In this document: positions 34,501 to 43,790 of the stretch, one piece after another | Layout: each line of letters opens with the position of its first letter | Numbering within the stretch: position 1 is the first letter of the stretch | Origin: Hahnella aquatica | GTDB lineage: Bacteria; Pseudomonadota; Gammaproteobacteria; Burkholderiales; Burkholderiaceae_A | Length of the DNA: 64,000 nt | Direction of reading: 5' to 3' | Assembly: GCA_965194505.1 (NCBI GenBank) | Contig: OZ239144.1 | Location: forward strand, 868,001 to 932,000 | The notes under the pieces: model-generated | What the model was told of the DNA's origin: nothing | Databases searched by the model: none | Seen by the model: only the letters and a program-made list of their open reading frames with translations | Position numbers and translations under genes: made by a program

Positions 34501-35097
34501 ATGACCACATCCTCACATGACGCATGCAGCGCCCGCCTCTTTCTGCGCCGATCTGCGCTGGGCGGTTGGCGCATCGCGCTGCCTGGCCTCGTCTGCCTGT
34601 GGATGCTGACGGGGTGTGCCACGGTCAGCCCACGGGACGCCCTGGCCACCCTCGACAGCCGTTCACCGCTCTACAACACCGAGGAATGCCAGCGCGCTCG
34701 GCGCATGGCCGAGCGCTTCGAGGACCGTGATCTCGCCAGGGGAGGCGCTGGTGTGGCCGCGGGTGTGGTGGTGGGTGTGGTGGCTGCGCCGATCATGGGG
34801 GTCATCGAGGCCGATGCCGTGAGCAAGAAGGAGGCCATGGTCGCCAAACTTCGGCAGGCCTGTGAGACGCCGGTCATCATCGATGCCACCGACCCAGACC
34901 GTCGACGCATTCTCCCGGCCCGCCAGGCGCAGGCGCTGGAGGATGCAAAGGTTCGTGAGGCAGAGGCGGATCTGCAGGCCAGCCGCAGCCTGCCCGTCGA
35001 CCAACGGCTTGCACGTCTCGATGCGCTGCTGCGCAAGGGCCTCATCAGCCCGGCAGAGCATCAGGCACGACGGCAGCAGATTCTCAGTGGGCTCTGA
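34501..35097 (+). CDS. Putative lipoprotein with glycine-zipper segment and SHOCT-like C-terminus
   Basis: 198 residues, function unknown to me. Two Arg before a hydrophobic stretch lead to a lipobox LTGC with lipidated Cys39, so it should be an envelope lipoprotein. Residues 81-102 (GGAGVAAGVVVGVVAAPIMG) form a Gly/Ala/Val-rich segment like a glycine zipper. The last 30 residues, LDALLRKGLISPAEHQARRQQIL, resemble the SHOCT oligomerisation motif. The middle is charged and helical. It follows the tRNA pair and is convergent with phoH; no operon partner. The first Met is 51 bp after tRNA-Glu with no clear ribosome binding site. Confidence 0.75.
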   Translation: MTTSSHDACSARLFLRRSALGGWRIALPGLVCLWMLTGCATVSPRDALATLDSRSPLYNTEECQRARRMAERFEDRDLARGGAGVAAGVVVGVVAAPIMGVIEADAVSKKEAMVAKLRQACETPVIIDATDPDRRRILPARQAQALEDAKVREAEADLQASRSLPVDQRLARLDALLRKGLISPAEHQARRQQILSGL

Positions 35098-35130
35098 GCC
35101 GCTGCTTCGCCACCCTGCGGGCGATCCGCG

Positions 35131-36774
35131 CTAGAGGCTGTCGCTTGCGAAGTCGGCGAGCCGGGACCGCTCGCCCCGTTGCAGGGTGACATGACCGCCG
35201 TGGCCCCAGCCCTTGAAGCGGTCGACTGTGTAGGTGAGGCCCGATGATCCCTCGGTCAGGTAGGGGGAGTCGATCTGGGCGATGTTGCCCATGCAGACCA
35301 CCTTGGTGCCCGGGCCTGCCCGTGTGATGAGGGCCTTCATTTGTTTGGGCGTGAGGTTCTGCGCCTCATCGATGATCACAAACTTGCTAATGAAGGTTCG
35401 GCCTCGCATGAAGCTCATGGATTTGATCTTGATCTTGCTGCGAATGAGGTCGGATGCTGCCGACCGACCCCAGTCGCCGCCAGACTCCATGCCCCGGTTC
35501 AAGACCTCGAGGTTGTCCTCGAAGGCGCCCATCCAGGGCTGCATCTTTTCCTCTTCCGTGCCGGGCAGAAAGCCAATGTCGTCGCCAATCGGCACCGTGG
35601 CCCGCGTGACGATGATCTCGTTGTAGAGCTTGGATTCCAGGGTCTGTGCCAGCCCGGCCGCCAGGGCCAGCAGCGTCTTGCCGGTGCCTGCCTGCCCGAG
35701 CAGGCTCACAAAGTCGATGTCTGGGTTCATGAGCAGGCTGAGTGCGAAGTGCTGCTCACGGTTGCGGGCCGTGATGCCCCAGACCGCATTCTTGGCGTGG
35801 CCGTAATCCTTCAAAACCTTGAGGACGGCGGTGCGCCCGCGCAGCTCCTGGACAATGGCGTAGAGGGGCCGTGCGCCCTCATCGTAGACAAATTGATTCA
35901 AGTGAAAGGCTGCGCACAATGGCCCGGTGACCCGATAGAAGCTGGTGCCCCCCTGCTGCCAGGATTCCATGTTCTTGCCATGGGTCTCCCAGAAGTCTTC
36001 GGGCAAGGCCATGCTGCCGGTGTAGAGCAGGTCTGCATCATCAATGACCTGGTCATTGAAGTAGTCCTCCGCGGGCAGGCCCAGCGCATGGGCCTTGATC
36101 CGAATGTTGATGTCCTTGGAGACCAGCACGACCTCTCGGTCGGGGTGCCGCTCACTGAGTGCCCTCACCACAGAGAGAATCTGGTTGTCGGCCTTCCCCT
36201 CGAGCAGCCCCGTGACGGGCGCGGTCTGCAGAAGCTCGGTCTGGAAGAAGAGCCGTCCGGTCGCATCGCTGTGGCCCAGGGCATCCAGCGGAAGGCCTTC
36301 GCCCAGACGATTGCGCCGCTCGGTGGGAAGGGCCTCGATCAGTGCATCAAGGCTTCGGGACACCTGCCGTACATGCCGCGCAACCTCGGAGAGGCCCTTC
36401 TTGTGGCCGTCGAGCTCCTCCAGGGTGGTCATGGGCAGGTAGACGTCGTGCTCCTCGAATCGGAACAGGCTCGACGGGTCGTGCATGAGCACATTCGTGT
36501 CGAGTACGAATAACTTGGCCGGCCCCGTGCCGTGGCGGCGCGCCCGTGCTGGCTTCGCGCTTGGGGTGGGCTGCGCCTTTTCCGTGGCGTGGTAGCGCGT
36601 TGGCGACTCCCGAGCCACGGTCGGCTGGGCAGCGGCCATGGGCATTGGCACCGTGGCATCGTCTTCGGGTGCCCCCTTCTTCAGGCTTCGGGCAGGCAGA
36701 ACTGCCTTGGCCAGGACGGCATCGTCGGACTTGAGCTGGGTGGCGGGCTTGGCTGGGGCCTTGGGCAATGGCAT
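35131..36774 (-). CDS. PhoH-family ATPase with N-terminal PIN domain (PhoH2 type)
   Basis: 547 residues. After an 85-residue Lys/Pro-rich leader, a PIN nuclease domain (about 88-225) begins FVLDTNVLMHDP; the PhoH ATPase follows with Walker A GQAGTGKT (360-367) and Walker B-like VIIDEAQNLTPKQMK (466-480), GSSGLTYTVDRFKG near the end. PIN-PhoH proteins studied in mycobacteria unwind and cleave RNA; the role here is inferred. The gene starts 15 bp after bcp on the same strand, a pairing found in many Burkholderiales. Confidence 0.92.
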   Translation of the reverse strand: MPLPKAPAKPATQLKSDDAVLAKAVLPARSLKKGAPEDDATVPMPMAAAQPTVARESPTRYHATEKAQPTPSAKPARARRHGTGPAKLFVLDTNVLMHDPSSLFRFEEHDVYLPMTTLEELDGHKKGLSEVARHVRQVSRSLDALIEALPTERRNRLGEGLPLDALGHSDATGRLFFQTELLQTAPVTGLLEGKADNQILSVVRALSERHPDREVVLVSKDINIRIKAHALGLPAEDYFNDQVIDDADLLYTGSMALPEDFWETHGKNMESWQQGGTSFYRVTGPLCAAFHLNQFVYDEGARPLYAIVQELRGRTAVLKVLKDYGHAKNAVWGITARNREQHFALSLLMNPDIDFVSLLGQAGTGKTLLALAAGLAQTLESKLYNEIIVTRATVPIGDDIGFLPGTEEEKMQPWMGAFEDNLEVLNRGMESGGDWGRSAASDLIRSKIKIKSMSFMRGRTFISKFVIIDEAQNLTPKQMKALITRAGPGTKVVCMGNIAQIDSPYLTEGSSGLTYTVDRFKGWGHGGHVTLQRGERSRLADFASDSL

Positions 36775-36789
36775 GGGCGGGTGCTCTTC

Positions 36790-37269
36790 TTAGTGGGATG
36801 TGAGGGCTTTGACAGCCTGCAGGACGGCCTCTGCATGACCGGGGACAGACACGCCGCGCCATGCCTGGTGAAGCACACCCTGGTCGTTGAATAAAAAGGT
36901 GCTGCGCTCGATGCCCAGCACCGTCTTGCCATACATGTTCTTCTCCTTGATCACGCCAAGGGCCTCGCAGAGTGCGTTGCTGGTGTCAGCAATCAAGGTG
37001 ATGCTGAGGTCGTGCTTGGCGATGAAGCGCTCGTGCGACGACACGCTGTCGCGGCTCACGCCCACGACCTGGCAGCCCAGCCCAAGAAACTCAGCATGCA
37101 GGCGGCTGAAGTCTTGTCCCTCAACCGTGCAGCCGGGCGTGTCGTCCTTGGGGTAGAAGTAGAGCACCAAGGCCTGGCCACGCCAGTCGTGGAGCTGGGC
37201 CTTCCCGAGGTCGGTCTCAACCGCCAGGTTGGGCAGGGTGTCGCCGGGGTTGATGCAAAGCGCGGCCAT
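36790..37269 (-). CDS. bcp: Thioredoxin-dependent peroxiredoxin (Bcp/PrxQ family)
   Basis: 159 residues starting at MAALCINPGD with AAGGAG just upstream; a longer frame to 37308 is rejected. The peroxidatic cysteine is Cys47 in PKDDTPGCTVE. The resolving cysteine found five residues later in E. coli Bcp is Gln here, so it is either a 1-Cys enzyme or uses another cysteine such as the one in LGLGCQVVG. It reduces peroxides in the cytosol. It precedes the PhoH gene by 15 bp. Confidence 0.94.
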   Translation of the reverse strand: MAALCINPGDTLPNLAVETDLGKAQLHDWRGQALVLYFYPKDDTPGCTVEGQDFSRLHAEFLGLGCQVVGVSRDSVSSHERFIAKHDLSITLIADTSNALCEALGVIKEKNMYGKTVLGIERSTFLFNDQGVLHQAWRGVSVPGHAEAVLQAVKALTSH

Positions 37270-37279
37270 GCAGGCTCCT

Positions 37280-37696
37280 TCAAGTGAGGTCGGTGGGGGC
37301 GGGTTCAACGATCAAGGCCGCCAAGACCCGTCGTCCTTCGGCGGCCAACAAGTTAAAGGTTCGACAGGCTGCAGCCGTGTCCATGGTCTCGAGGCCAATG
37401 GGTGGCTCCCCCTGGGGCCCACGTTGCATCAGGCTTGCCATGAGCTGCGGGCTGGGCATGACCTGGCGGCGGCCAGTGCCCAGCAGAATGAGTTCGGGCG
37501 CACAAGCCCTCCAGGCTTGAATGTCTGCGGCGCAAAGGCGGCGGATATCGGGGCAGGACCAGGGCTGAGGGGGGGCGTCGGAGGTGACGAGTACAGAGTC
37601 GGTGAAGCGCGACCCGTTGATCGTGAGGTAGCCAGGCCCGAGGGCGGTGATGCTGAACTGGCTGGGCGGCAGGTCCGGCTGCAGTTTGGTTGGCAT
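37280..37696 (-). CDS. Mth938-like domain (DUF498) protein
   Basis: 138 residues from MPTKLQPDLPPSQF. The family has a small alpha/beta fold related to the mitochondrial NDUFAF3 complex I assembly factor; bacterial members have no assigned function. Recognisable parts are YLTINGSRFTDSVLV, PELILLGTGRR, GLETMDTAAACRTFNLL and a C-terminal EGRRVLAALIV. It ends 10 bp before bcp on the same strand. A link to the nuo operon 20 kb away is tempting through the NDUFAF3 relation but unproven. Confidence 0.88.
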   Translation of the reverse strand: MPTKLQPDLPPSQFSITALGPGYLTINGSRFTDSVLVTSDAPPQPWSCPDIRRLCAADIQAWRACAPELILLGTGRRQVMPSPQLMASLMQRGPQGEPPIGLETMDTAAACRTFNLLAAEGRRVLAALIVEPAPTDLT

Positions 37697-37785
37697 TGGC
37701 TTTGAGACTATCAGAGTTTGACGACTTTTTTGCGACCGCTCCTCTAGGCTAAAGTTAGGACTTTTCCCAAGGTCTGGTCCCTTCC

Positions 37786-39027
37786 ATGAAGCCCTTCCCA
37801 CGCATCCAGCGGCTGCCTCCGTACGTTTTCAACATCACGGGCGAGCTGAAGATGGCCGAGCGACGCCGCGGTGTCGACATCATTGACATGAGCATGGGCA
37901 ATCCAGATGCGGCCACTCCCGCGCACATTGTTGAAAAGTTGGTGGAGACCGCCCAGAAGGAGCACACCCATGGCTATTCGGTCTCCAAAGGCATCCCCAG
38001 GCTGAGAAAAGCGATTGTCGGCTGGTACCAGCGGCGCTACGGCGTGAGCCTCGACCCAGACACTGAAGCCATTGCCACGATTGGATCCAAAGAAGGTTTG
38101 GCCCACCTGATGCTCGCCACGCTCGACCGGGGTGACACCGTGCTGGTGCCCAATCCGTCCTACCCCATTCACATCTATGGAGCCATCATTGCTGGGGCAG
38201 ACATTCGGTCCATCCGCATGACCAACGATGTTGACTTCTTCGAGGAGCTCGAGCGCGCCATTCGGGAATCGATTCCCAAGCCCAAGATGATGATCCTGGG
38301 CTTTCCGAGCAACCCCACCGCACAGTGTGTGGACCTGCCATTTTTCGAGCGGGTGGTGGCCCTGGCCAAGGAGCACGGCATTCTCGTGGTGCACGACCTG
38401 GCCTATGCCGACATCGTGTTCGACGGCTACCGAGCCCCATCGATCATGCAGGTGCCCGGCGCGCGCGATGTCGCTGTGGAGTTCTTCACGCTGAGCAAGT
38501 CATACAGCATGGCGGGCTGGCGCGTGGGCTTCATGGTGGGCAATGCCGAGATGGTCTCGGCCTTGGCGAGGATCAAGAGCTACCACGACTACGGCACCTT
38601 CACGCCCATCCAGGTGGCCTCGGTCATTGCCCTGGAAGGCCCCCAGGACTGCGTCGAGGAGGTGCGACGTCAGTATCAGTCCAGACGCGACGTGCTCGCG
38701 CGCGGCCTTCTGGATGCAGGCTGGACGGTGGAGGTCCCCAAGGCCTCGATGTACATCTGGGCGCGCATTCCAGAGGCCTACCAGGCCATGGGGTCCTTGG
38801 AGTTCGCAAAGAAGCTTCTTTTAGAGGCCCGGGTTGCGGTCTCTCCTGGCATCGGATTCGGAGACTACGGCGATACCCATGTTCGGTTTGCGCTCATTGA
38901 AAATGAGCAGCGCATTCGTCAGGCCGTCCGCGGCATCAAAGACATGTTTCGCAAGGATGGCCTGATCAAGCTGCCGGTGGAGCCTGGTCCGGACGGGCAG
39001 GGCAGCCTGGCAGGAGCCGAGACATGA
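37786..39027 (+). CDS. alaC: Alanine transaminase AlaC-like aminotransferase
   Basis: 413 residues, class I/II PLP aminotransferase. PLP lysine Lys238 in TLSKSYSMAGWRVGF. The N-terminus LPPYVFNITGELKMAERRRG and MSMGNPDAATPAHIVEKL match AlaC (YfdZ), which makes alanine from pyruvate and glutamate. In Burkholderiales this gene commonly precedes hom and thrC. It overlaps hom by 4 nt, so it probably drives or shares an operon with threonine synthesis. Confidence 0.92.
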   Translation: MKPFPRIQRLPPYVFNITGELKMAERRRGVDIIDMSMGNPDAATPAHIVEKLVETAQKEHTHGYSVSKGIPRLRKAIVGWYQRRYGVSLDPDTEAIATIGSKEGLAHLMLATLDRGDTVLVPNPSYPIHIYGAIIAGADIRSIRMTNDVDFFEELERAIRESIPKPKMMILGFPSNPTAQCVDLPFFERVVALAKEHGILVVHDLAYADIVFDGYRAPSIMQVPGARDVAVEFFTLSKSYSMAGWRVGFMVGNAEMVSALARIKSYHDYGTFTPIQVASVIALEGPQDCVEEVRRQYQSRRDVLARGLLDAGWTVEVPKASMYIWARIPEAYQAMGSLEFAKKLLLEARVAVSPGIGFGDYGDTHVRFALIENEQRIRQAVRGIKDMFRKDGLIKLPVEPGPDGQGSLAGAET

Positions 39028-40343
39028 GCACGCCTGTGCCGCTTCGGGTCGCCCTGGCGGGGCTTGGCACCGTGGGCGGCGGCGTGGCCGAGTTGCTGCG
39101 TCGAAACGCGGAGCTCATTTCCCAGCGGGCAGGCCGCCCGGTGCAGTTGGTGGCCGTGGCCGATCTCGACCAGGCCAAGGCCAGGGGGCTCACCGGCCCG
39201 GATTGTCGGGTCTTCTCCGATGCACTTGAGATGCTGGCCGCGGTCAAGCCCGATGTCCTGGTCGAACTCATCGGCGGCCATGGATACGCAAAGACCTTGG
39301 TGCTTGGCGCCATCGAGGCCGGTGTGCACGTGGTCACCGCCAACAAGGCCTTGCTGGCGGTGCACGGCAATGACATTTTTCCCCTGGCGGAGGCACGCGG
39401 TGTGCAGGTGGGCTTTGAGGCCTCGGTGGCCGGCGGCATTCCCATCATCAAGGCGTTGCGAGAGGGGCTTGCGGCCAATGAGATTGAGTCGGTCGCCGGC
39501 ATCATCAATGGAACCACCAACTTCATCCTCTCCGAGATGCGCGACAAGGGCCTCGGATTTGACGAGGTGCTGGCCCAGGCCCAGAAACTCGGCTATGCGG
39601 AGGCCGACCCCACCTTCGATGTCGAGGGCGTGGATGCGGCCCACAAAATTACACTGCTCGCGGCCATTGCGTTTGGTATGCCGTTGGCGTTTGATCGTGC
39701 GCATGTCGAAGGCATTCGCGGACTCGCCTCCATTGACATTCGCCATGCCGAGGAACTGGGTCACCGAATCAAGCTCTTGGGCATCACGCGCCGTCGCCCC
39801 GAAGGGGTGGAGCTTCGGGTCCATCCCACGCTGGTGCCCGCCAAGCGCCTTCTGGCCAATGTCGAGGGGGCCATGAATGCAGTGCTGGTCAACGGCGATG
39901 CCGTGGGACACACCCTTTACTACGGCAAGGGGGCCGGTTCAGCGCCAACGGCAAGCGCCGTGGTGGCCGACCTCATCGACCTTGCCCGGCGCCATGGCTG
40001 CGAGGGCGGCACGCCGGTGCCCCATTTGGGCGTGTCTCCCCAGTGGCGTCGGCCGTTGCCTGTGCTGCCCATCGAGCAGGTCACCTCGGGCTACTACCTG
40101 CGCCTGCGCGTCTCTGATCGGCCCGGGGTATTGGCCGACATCACGCGGGTTCTGGCCGCCGAGGGCATCTCCATCGACGCATTTGTTCAGCATGAGCCGC
40201 AGGACGGCTCCGGCCAGACCGACGTGGTGCTGATCACCCACCGCTGCCTGGAGGCTGCGGTCATGCGTGCCACGGAGCAGCTCGAGGCGCTCGATGCCGT
40301 CCTCATGCCGCCAGTGCGACTTCGGGTGGAATCCTTCTCATGA
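39024..40343 (+). CDS. hom: Homoserine dehydrogenase
   Basis: 439 residues. Reduces aspartate semialdehyde to homoserine for Thr and Met. The nucleotide-binding GLGTVG is at 13-18, the catalytic region has ANKALLAVHG, and IINGTTNFILSEM and GYAEADPTFDVEG are hallmark motifs. The C-terminal third is an ACT domain (SDRPGVLADITRVLAAEGIS), usually the site of threonine feedback control. It overlaps alaC and thrC by 4 nt each. Confidence 0.97.
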   Translation: MSTPVPLRVALAGLGTVGGGVAELLRRNAELISQRAGRPVQLVAVADLDQAKARGLTGPDCRVFSDALEMLAAVKPDVLVELIGGHGYAKTLVLGAIEAGVHVVTANKALLAVHGNDIFPLAEARGVQVGFEASVAGGIPIIKALREGLAANEIESVAGIINGTTNFILSEMRDKGLGFDEVLAQAQKLGYAEADPTFDVEGVDAAHKITLLAAIAFGMPLAFDRAHVEGIRGLASIDIRHAEELGHRIKLLGITRRRPEGVELRVHPTLVPAKRLLANVEGAMNAVLVNGDAVGHTLYYGKGAGSAPTASAVVADLIDLARRHGCEGGTPVPHLGVSPQWRRPLPVLPIEQVTSGYYLRLRVSDRPGVLADITRVLAAEGISIDAFVQHEPQDGSGQTDVVLITHRCLEAAVMRATEQLEALDAVLMPPVRLRVESFS

Positions 40344-41782
40344 GCCTGGGCTATCGGTCGACGCGCTCGGAGCAGCGACTCGGAGCCTTCACCGACATCC
40401 TGCTCGAGGGCCTGTCCCCCGACGGTGGGCTGGCCATCCCCGAGCAGGTGCCGGGCCTGCCGGCCTCGCTGCAGCAGCTCTCCAAAATGGACTACCCCAG
40501 CCTGGCCGCCGCCGTGGTGGGCGCCTATGCCGATGACATTCCCGCCCAAGATCTGGCTGAGCTCACGCGCAGGGCTTACACGGCGGAACGATTCGGCAGT
40601 TCTGCCATTGCGCCACTGACCGCACTGAGGCCATCCGGTGGCACGCCCATGGCCTTGCTCGAGCTCTCCAATGGGCCCACGCTCGCCTTCAAAGACATGG
40701 CCATGCAGCTGCTGGGTCAGCTCTTTGAGTACGTGCTCGAAAAGCGTGGGCAGAGCCTCAATATCCTGGGCGCAACCTCTGGCGACACCGGCAGCGCCGC
40801 CGAACATGCCATGAGAGGTCGGCGCGGCGTTGCAGTCTTCATGCTGTCGCCCGAGGGCCGCATGAGCGCCTTCCAGCGGGCCCAGATGTACAGCCTGCAA
40901 GACCCAAACATTCACAACCTGGCCGTCCCCGGCAGCTTCGACGACTGTCAGGACATGGTCAAGGCGGTCTCGGCAGACCTTGATTTCAAGGCGCGCTACG
41001 CCATTGGCTCGGTGAATTCCATCAACTGGGCCCGGGTGTCCGCGCAGATCGTTTACTACTTTGCGGGCTACTTCCAGGCGGTCGCCCAGAATGGCCTCTC
41101 GCTCGGTGCACCCGTCTCTTTTTGCGTGCCCTCTGGAAATTTTGGGAATGTCCTGTCGGGCCACATGGCCCGTAAGATGGGCCTTCCCATCGCGCATTTG
41201 GTGGTGGCCACCAATGAGAACGATGTGCTGCACGAATTCTTCGAGTCAGGCGTCTATCGCCCCCGAGGCACGGCCGAAACGCACCGAACGTCCAGCCCGT
41301 CCATGGACATCTCCAAGGCCTCGAACTTTGAGCGGTATGTCTTCGACCTTGTCGGATCCGATGCCCAACGGCTCTCGGCCCTCTGGCATCAGTTGGCCTC
41401 CGAGGGCTCCTTCTCGCTCAACGATGAGGTGAGCCGGCGGGCGGTGGTCGCCTCTGGAATGCAGTCTGGCCGAAGCCACCATGCAGCCCGAATCGAGACC
41501 ATTCAGTCGGTCTACCGTGATGAAGGCCGGATCATCGACCCACACACAGCCGATGGCATTTTTGTGGCCCGTCAGTTTCTCGAGCCCGGGGTGCCCATGG
41601 TCTGCCTGGAGACGGCGCTGCCGGCGAAGTTCGGTGAGACCATCGAGGAGGCGCTCGGCCGCCCAGCCCCCAGGCCGCCTGGCTTTGAGAACATCGAGTC
41701 ATTGCCACAGCGGGTCACGGCCATGACCCGGGATGTCACCCTGCTGAAGGCCCACATTGCCCAGTGGGCAGGGCACGCCTGA
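40340..41782 (+). CDS. thrC: Threonine synthase
   Basis: 480 residues, the longer ThrC class found in proteobacteria. Converts O-phosphohomoserine to threonine. The PLP lysine is Lys118 in TLAFKDMAMQLLG; LGATSGDTGSAAEHAM and PSGNFGNVLSGHMARKMGLP are conserved. Overlaps hom by 4 nt and is followed after one base by the GTG of moeA. Confidence 0.97.
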   Translation: MSLGYRSTRSEQRLGAFTDILLEGLSPDGGLAIPEQVPGLPASLQQLSKMDYPSLAAAVVGAYADDIPAQDLAELTRRAYTAERFGSSAIAPLTALRPSGGTPMALLELSNGPTLAFKDMAMQLLGQLFEYVLEKRGQSLNILGATSGDTGSAAEHAMRGRRGVAVFMLSPEGRMSAFQRAQMYSLQDPNIHNLAVPGSFDDCQDMVKAVSADLDFKARYAIGSVNSINWARVSAQIVYYFAGYFQAVAQNGLSLGAPVSFCVPSGNFGNVLSGHMARKMGLPIAHLVVATNENDVLHEFFESGVYRPRGTAETHRTSSPSMDISKASNFERYVFDLVGSDAQRLSALWHQLASEGSFSLNDEVSRRAVVASGMQSGRSHHAARIETIQSVYRDEGRIIDPHTADGIFVARQFLEPGVPMVCLETALPAKFGETIEEALGRPAPRPPGFENIESLPQRVTAMTRDVTLLKAHIAQWAGHA

Positions 41783-41783
41783 G

Positions 41784-42977
41784 GTGAAGACGCTGACTGA
41801 GGCCATGGACTGGCTTCTGGCGCAGTCCGGGCCGCCCCCGCAGGCCCAGCAGATTCCTACCGCGTCTGGGCTGGGCCGCATTCTGGCCAAGACCATCACG
41901 TCGCCGCTTGCGGTGCCGGCTTTCGACAACGCCCAGATGGACGGCTTTGCCGTGCGGTCCAGCGAGGTCCAGGCAGGCACTGTCCTGACGGTGTCCCAGC
42001 GCATCCCGGCCGGTGCAGTGGCAGCACCGCTTCTTCCCCAGACCGCAGCGCGCGTCTTCACAGGTGCCCCCATCCCTGCGGGGGCCGATGCGGTCGTCAT
42101 GCAGGAGGACACCGAAACCCTCGGTGACGGCCAGGTTCGCTTTCACCGGCCCGCGGCCTCTGGGCAGTTCGTGCGACCGGCCGGCGGTGATCTGCAGGTC
42201 GGTCAGGTGGTGCTGCCTGCGGGCCGTCGACTCTCGGCGGCCGACGTCGGGCTGTTGGCCTCGATTGGACTGGCCGAGCTGGACGTCTGCACAAGGCTTC
42301 GGGTGGGCGTCTTCTCCAGCGGCAATGAGCTGCGTCAGCCAGGTCAACCGTTGGGAGAAGGCCAGATTTACGACAGCAATCGGCCCATGGTCATGTCCCT
42401 CGTTCAGGGCATGGGCCTGTCGGTGGAAGACCTAGGCTCCCTGCCGGACTGCCTCGAGACCACCCGGCGTCGACTCTCCGAAGGTGGTCAAAAGTGCGAT
42501 GTCCTGCTGACCTGCGGCGGAGTCTCGGTGGGCGAAGAGGATCACATCAAGTCGGCGGTCACCGCGGAGGGCACACTCGACCTCTGGAAGATCGCCATCA
42601 AGCCCGGTAAGCCCTTTGCATTCGGCCGGGTGGGGCGTGCAGCCTTTCTGGGCATGCCTGGCAATCCAGTCTCGGCCTGGGTGACGTTTGTCTTGTTGGT
42701 GCGCCCATTCCTGCTCAAGGCCTCCGGCCAGGCGGATGTGTTGCCACGGGCGGTCTGGGTGCCAGCCGGCTTTGACAAGCCCACCACCGACGCGCGCCAG
42801 GAGTTCCTCCGCGCCAGCATCGATCCGTCCGGGCATGCAGTCCTCCATGCTCGGCAGAGTTCACAGATCTTGTCGTCCATTTCTGAGTCCGAGGGGCTTC
42901 TGGAAGTGCCCATGAATGCCGCAGTTGCGCGGGGGGATCGGCTTCGGTTCTTTCCGTTTCCCATGTTTCTGGCCTAG
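41784..42977 (+). CDS. moeA: Molybdopterin molybdenumtransferase MoeA
   Basis: 397 residues from the GTG one base after the thrC stop; a TTG at 41757 inside thrC or an ATG at 41802 are alternatives. MoeA inserts molybdate into adenylylated molybdopterin. Motifs: AFDNAQMDGFAVRS, FTGAPIPAGADAVVMQEDT, GVFSSGNEL, GGVSVGEEDHIK and FLGMPGNPVSAWVTF. First of moeA-moaD-moaE, attached to the threonine operon. Confidence 0.96.
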   Translation: MKTLTEAMDWLLAQSGPPPQAQQIPTASGLGRILAKTITSPLAVPAFDNAQMDGFAVRSSEVQAGTVLTVSQRIPAGAVAAPLLPQTAARVFTGAPIPAGADAVVMQEDTETLGDGQVRFHRPAASGQFVRPAGGDLQVGQVVLPAGRRLSAADVGLLASIGLAELDVCTRLRVGVFSSGNELRQPGQPLGEGQIYDSNRPMVMSLVQGMGLSVEDLGSLPDCLETTRRRLSEGGQKCDVLLTCGGVSVGEEDHIKSAVTAEGTLDLWKIAIKPGKPFAFGRVGRAAFLGMPGNPVSAWVTFVLLVRPFLLKASGQADVLPRAVWVPAGFDKPTTDARQEFLRASIDPSGHAVLHARQSSQILSSISESEGLLEVPMNAAVARGDRLRFFPFPMFLA

Positions 42978-42986
42978 CATCATCGA

Positions 42987-43253
42987 ATGAGCGCATCGAT
43001 CGACGTCACCCTTCGGCTCTTTGCGGGCCTGCGAGAGTCCACGGGCGTGGAGCAGGAGCGCCTCGCCGTGCCCCCTGGCACTCAGGTGGCACAGGTTCGC
43101 AGCCAGCTCGCTGATCGGGGGGAGGCCTGGAGCAGGGGCCTTCGAGACGCACAGCGCACCCGCGCCGCGGTGAATCATCAGCTCGTGGATGAACTCCACG
43201 AGTTGCGTGCAGGCGATGAACTGGCGTTCTTCCCGCCGGTGACCGGGGGCTAG
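42987..43253 (+). CDS. moaD: Molybdopterin synthase sulfur carrier subunit MoaD
   Basis: 88 residues, ubiquitin-like fold, ending in the required Gly-Gly (PPVTGG) that becomes a thiocarboxylate. DVTLRLFAGLRESTGVEQE and VNHQLVDELHELRAGDELAFFPP match. It works with MoaE, encoded 4 bp downstream. Confidence 0.95.
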   Translation: MSASIDVTLRLFAGLRESTGVEQERLAVPPGTQVAQVRSQLADRGEAWSRGLRDAQRTRAAVNHQLVDELHELRAGDELAFFPPVTGG

Positions 43254-43257
43254 CCAC

Positions 43258-43755
43258 ATGCCTGGTTCGTCGGCGTCCTCCCATCGGCCCCGGGTTCGGG
43301 TTCAGGCCGAAGACTTCAACATCCAGGCCGAGCTCGAGGCCCTGCGCCGACTGCCCAATGGGGATTGGAACGGCAAGGTCGGGGCTGTGGCGAGTTTCAT
43401 TGGCACGGTTCGAGACCTCAACGAGGGCACCGATGTGGCCCGCATGGTCCTGGAGCACTACCCGGGCATGACCGAGAAGAGCATTGAGGCCATCATCGAT
43501 CAGGCAGAGGCGCGCTGGCCGCTGCTGGGTGTTCGGGTGGTCCACCGGATTGGCGCCTTGCTGCCCGCCGATCAGATCGTGCTGGTGGCCGTGGCCAGTG
43601 CGCATCGTGAGGCTGCTCTGGAGGCCTGCGCCTTCATCATGGATTACCTCAAGTCGAAGGCGCCCTTCTGGAAGAAGGAGTCCACGCCCGATGGCGAACG
43701 ATGGGTGGATGCCCGCGTGAGCGATGCAACCGCCCTGCAGCGCTGGTCCTCCTGA
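43258..43755 (+). CDS. moaE: Molybdopterin synthase catalytic subunit MoaE
   Basis: 165 residues. Adds the dithiolene sulfurs from MoaD to precursor Z. Motifs: VQAEDFNIQAEL, ASFIGTVRDLNEG, LEHYPGMTEKSIEAI, VVHRIGALLPADQIVLVAV and the active-site lysines in KSKAPFWKKE. Last gene of the run; the clpB heat-shock promoter begins 6 bp after its stop. Confidence 0.97.
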   Translation: MPGSSASSHRPRVRVQAEDFNIQAELEALRRLPNGDWNGKVGAVASFIGTVRDLNEGTDVARMVLEHYPGMTEKSIEAIIDQAEARWPLLGVRVVHRIGALLPADQIVLVAVASAHREAALEACAFIMDYLKSKAPFWKKESTPDGERWVDARVSDATALQRWSS

Positions 43756-43761
43756 TGACCC

Positions 43762-43790
43762 CTTGAAAAACCGGGGGTTCGCCCCCACCT
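43762..43790 (+). promoter_or_regulatory. Sigma-32 (heat-shock) promoter of clpB
   Basis: CTTGAA (43762-43767), 14 bp, then CCCCCACCT (43782-43790) closely fits the RpoH consensus CTTGAA-N13/14-CCCCATNT. It lies about 50 bp before the clpB start codon. The spacer and -10 also form a GGGGG-TTCG-CCCCC inverted repeat (43773-43786). Confidence 0.88.
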
